Source of the DNA: Globomyces pollinis-pini | Lineage: Eukaryota > Chytridiomycota > Chytridiomycetes > Rhizophydiales > Globomycetaceae | Assembly: GCA_025399215.1 (NCBI GenBank) | Contig: MU621474.1 | Span: 1-14,704 of the forward strand | Direction: 5' to 3' | Length of the DNA stretch: 14,704 bases | Shown: positions 9,829 through 14,704 of the stretch, one piece after another | How the letters are laid out: every line of letters starts with the position of its first letter | Position numbering within the stretch: the first letter of the stretch is position 1 | Position numbers and translations under genes: made by a program | Notes under the pieces: generated by a model | The model's input: the letters and a program-made list of their open reading frames with translations, nothing else | Databases searched by the model: none | Told to the model about the DNA's origin: nothing

Positions 9829-10381
9829 ATGGACTTGAATAACAGTAACTAGACGATCACTGACTCAAAGAAACGATTCGAAGTTTGTTTAAGGCCTTGG
9901 AAGAGAATCGTTGTGTGATTCCGTCGTATTGTTCTCAGTGTTGACTTTAGAATAAATCATGTCGAATGCCATGATGGTATTGCTGCTGGGTACAATCCAA
10001 AGGATAACTCAATCTCAATTTGTAAAAACCAACCACTCACGAATACCCAAATAACTCAAACAATCATTCATGAACTGATTCATGCATATGATCACTGTAC
10101 ATTAAAGTTCGATTCAGACGATTGTAGGCAGATTGCATGTAGCGAAGTTAGAGCTGCTGCTTTAAGCGGTGATTGTGATTTGACACAAGAGCTACTAAGA
10201 GGACATTTTGCTTGGTTCGACACGTTCAAGGTAACTGATTAATCCTGATTATCAGAATTGTGTGGAGAGAAGAGCATTTTTATCTACACAGATGCACCCC
10301 CATTGTCAATCGAATGCGAAAGACACGGTTAGGTCAGCTATGGAGACCAGTTTTTTGGATCGCTCACCATTTGAACCATAA
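9829..10381 (+). CDS. ATP23: Mitochondrial inner-membrane metalloprotease Atp23
   Basis: Exons 9829-9844, 9871-9925, 9951-10230 and 10256-10381 give 158 residues. The peptidase M76 signature is clear: HELIHAYDH at about 64-72 (zinc-binding HExxH with catalytic Glu), preceded by GIAAGYNPKDNSISICKN and followed by CSEVRAAALSGDC. The final exon encodes ERRAFLS and ends in DRSPFEP, as in the family's usual FxDxxPFE tail. Atp23 acts in the mitochondrial intermembrane space: it processes Atp6 in yeast and aids F1Fo ATP synthase assembly. Introns are 26, 25 and 25 nt, among the shortest here. The protein is shorter than yeast Atp23 (about 227 residues) because the N-terminus is reduced. The first exon is only 16 nt and rests on splice signals plus frame, so the true start may lie further upstream. 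Confidence 0.9.
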
Positions 10382-10504
10382 GAACAAATCAATGGCATTT
10401 CCAATCCAATAATATATTTTTGTAACTTCAATTTACCCTCTGTTTTTCAACTTCCAAATTCTTTTACTTCTTACGCAAAGTCATCAAGAATCATCCTTTG
10501 AAAA

Positions 10505-11689
10505 ATGAGAGTATTTTGGAGAATCCCATCGTTTGATATATGCTTCAACACTTGCGTGCTTATCTTGGGCCCTTTTCTGATTCTATTAGCATTAAGCTTG
10601 GTCGCTCTTGGTGCATATGTATTCATAACAATCGTCATGCTACAAAATCATATCACAGACCAAGCAAGGATCTTGTACAATTCTATAGCAATTTACCTTC
10701 TAATTGGTATATGTTTTAATTATTTTCAAGCAATACGAATTGGTCCGGGATATCCTCCTGCTCCTGTTGATCCTAATGATGTACTGATCAAGTTTGTTAA
10801 TCAATAATCTTAGACAGCTGTAAATTATATCCGTCAATAATTGTTAGAATAATGAAGATTCTGTTCAGATTCTAGTGGAAACCACTCAATTTCCAATATG
10901 TTCAAAATGTAGATATTATTCAATTTATATATAGGTAAGCTACTATTCATTGAATTCAAGGTAAGCTTGGTTATAACTCATTTACGTTCAGGTAAACTCA
11001 CTAAACCACCAAGGACACATCATTGTTCCGTCTGTAACATTTTATAATTTCATTTATTGTAGGTAGAAAGTGTGTATTAAAGATGGATCATCACTGTCCA
11101 GTACGTTTACATTTGATCAATAACCAATTAAATAGTGGATTCATAACTGTGTAGGATTTGCAAATCATCGTTACTTTTACCTCTTCTTGGTCAATCTATC
11201 GCTAGCTTGTATATTATTTGCAACATTATCCACCAGATTGTTTTGGAATGAGTTTGTGAACATGAATGGTACTTTTAAATGGCCTTCTGAATTTGCCAAT
11301 GTATTCTTTTTATTCATGTATTTGACAGTGGTTATTGTTGGTGCAGCTATATTGGGATTAACAAGTTGGCAAACTTATCTGATTGCAACTGGTCAAACAA
11401 CTATTGAATATCATATCAATGGATATAATAAAACGACTGCCAGAGTCACAGGAGATTCTTATACAAATGAATGTAAGTTCTTTAACCTAATATATAGTTG
11501 ATTTGGGAACTAAACGAAACTTTAAAGAATTCTTTGATATTGGTCCACATCGGTAATTGGTTGTCTATATTTATATTTAGAGGTTGGATATCTATTTTGA
11601 TTCCTTGGCCAGTGAAAGCAAAAGGTAATGGTACAATGTACCTGACTGTTTCCGACCTGTTTACCCAAAACACCCTCTTTGAAACTTGA
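10505..11689 (+). CDS. DHHC palmitoyltransferase, ZDHHC16-like
   Basis: Exons 10505-10780, 10814-10819, 10848-10908, 10992-11033, 11063-11100, 11136-11472, 11498-11552 and 11581-11689 give 307 residues. Four membrane segments are visible: two before (about 18-45, 62-80) and two after (about 157-175, 195-222) the cysteine-rich domain. That domain reads CSKCKLTKPPRTHHCSVC (112-129), then CVLKMDHHCPWIHNCVGF with the catalytic DHHC at 137-140. TTIE (229-232), NEFDLGTKRNF and GWISILIP followed by GNG match the ZDHHC16 arrangement. The enzyme S-palmitoylates membrane proteins, probably at ER or Golgi. Seven intron positions lie in this gene; three units within 10909-10991 abut directly, and exon 2 may be only 6 nt. 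It lies 123 bp after ATP23 on the same strand. An open frame at 11679-11861 could be an alternative C-terminus reached by a 58-nt intron. Confidence 0.92.
10781..10847 (+). other. Two mini-introns flanking a 6-nt microexon
   Basis: The 67-nt interruption after codon 92 contains GT-AG units of 33 nt (10781-10813) and 28 nt (10820-10847) around the hexamer ACAGCT (10814-10819). Splicing both adds Thr-Ala in frame. Removing all 67 nt as one intron is also in frame but would be more than twice the typical size here. Confidence 0.55.
10909..10991 (+). other. Three abutting GT-AG units (26+26+31 nt) between zinc-finger cysteines
   Basis: Removing 83 nt gives the exact C-x2-C-x3-KPPRTHHC spacing of DHHC proteins. 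The 83 nt divide into 10909-10934, 10935-10960 and 10961-10991, each beginning GT and ending AG. Both internal junctions read AG|GTAAGC, a strong donor placed directly on an acceptor. Each unit alone has the typical intron length of this genome. The insertion point splits the TGT codon of the second zinc-ligand cysteine (T|GT). Confidence 0.75.
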
Positions 11690-12117
11690 ATTCAGTAATT
11701 TGGTATTAGAATTATTGTATTATAAAACCAATAAAGATATTTATCAGACATGGAAGCGTATTTCTCGCATTCAGTCCCATTGTCAGATCATTCAATCCAT
11801 ACAATTCAATCAGGAAATGAATTTTACTGGAAACAAAAATCAATTTGTAGAAGTCTGGTGAATTCTTTCTTTACTTAGAATAGTCATATTATATCCACAT
11901 TAGAAAAGACAAAACTAGCGCAGTTCTTTTATAGTTTATAAATCTCAAATTGTGATTCACTTAATTTAAGTACACGTAAGACCTAAATTGAATCCAAAGT
12001 ATGCGTATACTACCAATTTTTAAACTAACATTAATTAAATGGATTGATTTAGATTAACAAATGAAATTGAGTTAGAATGCATTTATTGCTAATACAACAA
12101 AGCTGCAGCAGAATGCC
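11690..12117. other. Convergent 3' region between the palmitoyltransferase gene and RPL15
   Basis: This stretch holds the 3' UTRs of two convergent genes. A plus-strand frame at 11679-11861 (about 60 codons) has no recognisable domain but could be an alternative end of the palmitoyltransferase gene. On the minus strand AATAAA at 12087-12082 is a likely RPL15 polyadenylation signal, about 31 nt past its stop. Nothing else is evident. Confidence 0.45.
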
Positions 12118-12732
12118 TTAACGATATCTACGAAGAGAGACGGTGTTACGGCGTAACCAAGAAGCATAACGACCACCACCAATGGTTTTGTTGAATCCAT
12201 GACCTTTACCGATACCACGGTTCTTCTTACCAACAGAGGTAAGTCCACGCATTTCACGGTGTTTGTGGACTGGTTTGGTGATCCAGTTGATACGAGCGTC
12301 ACGGCGGATAGCTTTGTGTTGAGGATCGACAAGGATGATTTCAAAGAATTTGTATGAAGCGTCTTGGTTGACCCAGTAAGAGTTCAAGACTCTCAAGTTA
12401 GGGCATTTCTTTCCAACACGTTCTTCAGCGACGGAACGTAATGAACGTTGGAATTTAAGTTCAGAAACACCTTGGTTGACTGGTTTACCGTAAGTAGCAC
12501 CCTTCTTGGCCATTCGCTTTCTGTTACCACGACGAACTCGGACACGGTAGATAACGTATCCTTGTTTAGCCTTGTAACCTAAACGACGGGCCTTGTCTGG
12601 GCGGGAAGGTCTGGAAGCACGGTGGACAACGTTAAGTTGACGGTATTCCCAACAACGGACTCTGAGAAGGAAACGGAGGACGTCGGATTGTTTCTTCTTG
12701 TAAAGTTCTTCGAGATATTTGTAAGCACCCAT
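12118..12732 (-). CDS. RPL15: 60S ribosomal protein L15 (eL15)
   Basis: An uninterrupted 204-residue frame collinear from end to end with eukaryotic eL15: [18 protein letters not shown] at the start, [55 protein letters not shown] and a basic C-terminus ending RRYR. It is a core component of the large ribosomal subunit that binds 28S rRNA. The length equals the family norm. The coding sequence is visibly richer in G and C, with C-ending codons, than its surroundings, as expected for a highly expressed gene. It has no intron, in contrast to most neighbours. It diverges from ZNHIT3 across 263 bp and converges on the palmitoyltransferase gene. Confidence 0.98.
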   Translation of the reverse strand: MGAYKYLEELYKKKQSDVLRFLLRVRCWEYRQLNVVHRASRPSRPDKARRLGYKAKQGYVIYRVRVRRGNRKRMAKKGATYGKPVNQGVSELKFQRSLRSVAEERVGKKCPNLRVLNSYWVNQDASYKFFEIILVDPQHKAIRRDARINWITKPVHKHREMRGLTSVGKKNRGIGKGHGFNKTIGGGRYASWLRRNTVSLRRYR

Positions 12733-12868
12733 TTACTAAAAAAAATCAGAATTGTCAAAAAGAAATAAAAGTAAATGGAATTAAAACACTATAATTCGGC
12801 GATACATTTCCATGGCCATTCAAGTCAAGGTGAGCTGTATGTAAATGAATTGTAGATTGATTAGTGTA

Positions 12869-12886
12869 ATGGATGGATGGATGGAT
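12869..12886. repeat. (ATGG)n tetranucleotide microsatellite
   Basis: Four full ATGG units plus a partial copy lie in tandem in the RPL15/ZNHIT3 spacer. The array is short. Confidence 0.8.
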
Positions 12887-12911
12887 AGTTGTTTGGGTCA
12901 TACCTTCGTAA

Positions 12912-12947
12912 AAATGTGAAAAAGAAATCCGACATTTTTTCACATTT
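12912..12947. repeat. 12-bp perfect inverted repeat in a divergent promoter
   Basis: AAATGTGAAAAA at 12912-12923 is followed after 12 nt by its exact reverse complement at 12936-12947. It lies about 50 bp before the ZNHIT3 start and could be a paired protein-binding site serving both directions, or a hairpin in the ZNHIT3 5' UTR. Confidence 0.7.
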
Positions 12948-12995
12948 ACCCAACCACCCCTTCCACTTCTAAACACATCAAAAACACAGACAGCA

Positions 12996-13421
12996 ATGAA
13001 GGAAACACAGACAGCTTCAGAGACCCTTTGTGTGGTTTGTGAACTTCAGGAAAGCAAGTATAAATGTCCAAAATGTCTTGCGAAGTACTGTTCTGTGATA
13101 TGCTATAGAATACATAAACAATCACCATGCAGTCTTCCAAAAGAGAAAGAGCAACTCTCCCCTTCTGATGATTTACCCGAAAAAAAGGAACTGGATATCC
13201 CTGAATACTACCAACTTAATGAAAAACATTATGACGCTTTAAAAGCAAATCCTGGTTTAAAAGAGTTGCTGAAAAATCCCAATTTACAGGAATTGGTACG
13301 GAAAGTGGATCATTCTCATACTCCAGAGCTGGAATTGGACAACTTTCAGCATAATCCACAGTTTTTAGAATTTACAAACTTGATTTTGGATATCATAGAG
13401 CAACAAAACAAATCGATATAA
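12996..13421 (+). CDS. ZNHIT3: zf-HIT protein ZNHIT3/Hit1, box C/D snoRNP assembly factor
   Basis: A 141-residue intronless frame. The N-terminal zf-HIT has all eight expected ligands: C12, C15, C24, C27, C32, C36, H40 and C45 (KYKCPKCLAKYCSVICYRIH), a treble-clef binding two zinc ions. The C-terminal half (LKELLKNPNLQELVRKV, FLEFTNLILDIIE) matches the helical region that pairs with NUFIP1/Rsa1. The length is close to human ZNHIT3 (155) and yeast Hit1 (164). The known role is assembly of box C/D snoRNPs, which methylate rRNA. Its divergent neighbour is a ribosomal protein gene. Other zf-HIT proteins are possible, but the short length and C-terminal helices favour ZNHIT3. Confidence 0.9.
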   Translation: MKETQTASETLCVVCELQESKYKCPKCLAKYCSVICYRIHKQSPCSLPKEKEQLSPSDDLPEKKELDIPEYYQLNEKHYDALKANPGLKELLKNPNLQELVRKVDHSHTPELELDNFQHNPQFLEFTNLILDIIEQQNKSI

Positions 13422-13841
13422 TTGTTTATTTTACTTTAATATACCACTATGTACTCTTATGAAATATGTATCGTTCATCTATTCTTCTTTGTTCTTGGTT
13501 CTTGGTGGCTTGATAAACAAGTACATATGATATATCTAAAGGTTGAATCGCTGTTCCTTCAAATACTATCGATCCAATCAAGCAATCTTGTAAAGTGGTG
13601 CATCTTTATTCTCACACGTTCAAAAGAATCGAGTTCCTAAGATCCCACGGATGCGTTGCCTGATCTAAAATCAGAAAGAATATCGTGAAGAACCTATTTC
13701 TGTAAACTCTTTGTGTTATTCAAATACGTAATATATTTTTGTGTAAATACATTCATTCGGAATAATATTACAAGATCATTGGATTTTGTATACCAGAAAT
13801 CTGCAATTAAAAAGTCAATCGTCAAGTATATGGGACTATTT

Positions 13842-13868
13842 CAATAGAAAATCTTTATTTTTCTATTG
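13842..13868. repeat. 10-bp perfect inverted repeat
   Basis: CAATAGAAAA at 13842-13851 is followed after 7 nt by TTTTCTATTG at 13859-13868. It shares the CAATAG core with the stems near 601-628 and 1078-1102. It may be a 3'-end hairpin or chance in AT-rich DNA. Confidence 0.6.
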
Positions 13869-14040
13869 CAGAGCATCTATAATAGCATACCATGATTAAA
13901 AAAATATCATGTACAAAAATAACAATTTAAACCAATTCAGAATTCAATCAACTCTCCAAAAATATAATGCATTCACGTTATATAGATCTTATCGCTAGAA
14001 ACTCAATTTAACTTTAGCGCGTTTTTTGAAAAAAAAAATC

Positions 14041-14058
14041 AACCCTAACTAACCCTGA
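14041..14058. repeat. Short telomere-like TTAGGG tract
   Basis: The plus strand reads AACCCTAACTAACCCTGA, i.e. two CCCTAA-like units separated by CTAA. The opposite strand carries TTAGGG-type units. It is too short to be a telomere; it could be an interstitial relic or a site for a TTAGGG-binding factor. Confidence 0.4.
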
Positions 14059-14300
14059 CACATTCAATTTATTAAAGCACATTGAAGAGATCGAAATTAA
14101 ACCCAAAACACAGCTAAACCAATACCATAGATATTGTAAACCTTACTTAGTATTCAGCGTTTAAAACATAGAGAAATTCCGTGTATGAAAAACCAAAGTT
14201 AGAGACAGGTGATATATTATATTAAATTTTATGTTAGAAGCTGTTTTTTTTTTTGAATTATAGGGTTGTATGTAAAGTTTGGAGAATATCACACGTTTGT

Positions 14301-14334
14301 ATTTTCCTTTCTGAATACTAAAGGAAAGGAAAAT
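14301..14334. repeat. 10-bp inverted repeat just past the partial gene's stop
   Basis: ATTTTCCTTT at 14301-14310 pairs with AAAGGAAAAT at 14325-14334. It lies 12 bp downstream of the minus-strand stop codon, in the likely 3' UTR of the partial gene. Confidence 0.5.
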
Positions 14335-14345
14335 CAACGTTATAT

Positions 14346-14704
14346 CTATAGATTCTCCTTCATGCTTTCTAGCTGATTCAATGCCGTTTTAGACACCGTG
14401 GACTTGGAACGATCAACAGTTTGTAATCGTCGCTTCGATACCCGTGAACCTTTAGCAGGAGCTTTCACAATATTGGATTTTTTGGTTGCATCCAAGAATT
14501 TCTCTGTCGGCTCACTGTTGAGTGCTGTATTAGACTTTAAGGCCGGGCAAGGTACTTCGAAAATATCCCCCTTGATACCATTGCCTCCATATGAATGTAA
14601 CGGAGAATGTTCAAGATAAGCCATTCCAAATGGTAACCAAGTTTTATCAGTTACATTGGAATGACTATAATCTAATGAATTATCCCAAGATGGGGTATCA
14701 ATCG
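14346..14704 (-). CDS. 3' end of an unidentified gene (5' end beyond the window)
   Basis: The frame is open from the right edge (14702) to a stop at 14346-14348, about 118 residues, and continues upstream of the first internal ATG (14624), so the true start is probably outside. The N-terminal part contains WDNSLDYSHSN and WLPFGMAYLEH; the C-terminal 60 residues are polar and basic, with KGSRVSKRRLQTVDRSK, and end in SMKENL. It looks like the disordered tail of a nuclear or regulatory protein. I recognise no family. A mini-intron inside the segment cannot be excluded. Confidence 0.6.
   Translation of the reverse strand, partial: IDTPSWDNSLDYSHSNVTDKTWLPFGMAYLEHSPLHSYGGNGIKGDIFEVPCPALKSNTALNSEPTEKFLDATKKSNIVKAPAKGSRVSKRRLQTVDRSKSTVSKTALNQLESMKENL

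Larger units (their letters stand above)
12733..12995. promoter_or_regulatory. Bidirectional promoter region of RPL15 and ZNHIT3
   Basis: A 263-bp spacer lies between divergent start codons. It contains an (ATGG)4 microsatellite at 12869-12884 and a perfect 12-bp inverted repeat (arms 12912-12923 and 12936-12947). Both flanking products serve ribosome production, so shared control is plausible, but no known ribosomal-protein promoter element was identified with certainty. Confidence 0.5.
13422..14345. other. Convergent 3' intergenic region
   Basis: No gene is recognised between ZNHIT3 (+) and the partial minus-strand gene. The plus-strand frame at 13449-13640 has no recognisable domain. The stretch contains an inverted repeat at 13842-13868, a telomere-like tract near 14041-14058 and a 10-bp inverted repeat at 14301-14334. 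Confidence 0.5.

Noticed and set aside
9891..9960. Minus-strand start ATG at 9960 (MIYSKVNTEN) as the ELMO gene's N-terminus
   Set aside because: It is antisense to ATP23 exons 2 and 3, which carry conserved sequence, and its frame ends in a stop without a clear splice link to the ELMO frame.
13449..13640. Small plus-strand gene after ZNHIT3
   Set aside because: No recognisable domain and no clear signals; more likely 3' UTR or intergenic DNA.
1..14704. Ciliate nuclear origin, suggested by intron length
   Set aside because: TAA, TAG and TGA all act as terminators at conserved protein ends (RPL15 TAA, LRR TAG, palmitoyltransferase TGA), and no in-frame TAA or TAG is needed as Gln in conserved regions.
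1..14704. CRISPR arrays, rRNA or tRNA genes, and intact transposons
   Set aside because: I saw no regularly spaced repeats, no tRNA-like B box in a cloverleaf context, no rRNA-like conserved tracts and no transposase or reverse-transcriptase motif.

Overview
This is an AT-rich, gene-dense piece of a eukaryotic nuclear genome. Genes are broken by GT-AG spliceosomal introns, and the products are nuclear eukaryotic families: origin recognition complex subunit 1, an ELMO-domain protein, the mitochondrial metalloprotease Atp23, a ZDHHC16-like palmitoyltransferase, ribosomal protein L15 (eL15) and the snoRNP factor ZNHIT3/Hit1. TAA, TAG and TGA all end reading frames, so the standard code is used. 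The family set and the fungal-style MOSC motif RTTRC fit an early-diverging fungus or close relative, but the species cannot be told from the sequence.

The most unusual property is intron size. I reconstructed about two dozen introns by requiring GT-AG ends and protein continuity through conserved domains. Nearly all are 25-46 nt, most often 26-28. This is why most genes look frameshifted when read directly. In the palmitoyltransferase gene the architecture is stranger still. One 83-nt interruption between two zinc-finger cysteines splits exactly into three back-to-back GT-AG units of 26, 26 and 31 nt with nothing between them. Just upstream, two mini-introns flank what appears to be a 6-nt exon.

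Layout: 1-1560 has no securely assigned gene; it holds a possible exon leaving the left edge and two long perfect-type hairpins. Then come an intronless F-box-like/22-residue LRR gene (+, 1561-3567), a MOSC/mARC-like enzyme (+, 3958-4930), ORC1 (-, 5016-8148), an ELMO-domain gene (-, 8357 to about 9755), ATP23 (+, 9829-10381), a ZDHHC16-like palmitoyltransferase (+, 10505-11689), RPL15 (-, 12118-12732), ZNHIT3 (+, 12996-13421) and the 3' end of an unknown gene (-, 14346 to the right edge).

The genes do not form one pathway; they are housekeeping functions packed closely. Two divergent pairs share short promoters: ELMO/ATP23 with about 73 bp between predicted starts, and RPL15/ZNHIT3 with 263 bp. 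The second pair joins a ribosomal protein to a ribosome-biogenesis factor. MOSC and ORC1 converge with only 85 bp between stop codons. Two genes stand out by lacking introns: RPL15, probably because it is highly expressed, and the 2-kb LRR gene, whose repeats resemble SDS22 and bacterial internalins.
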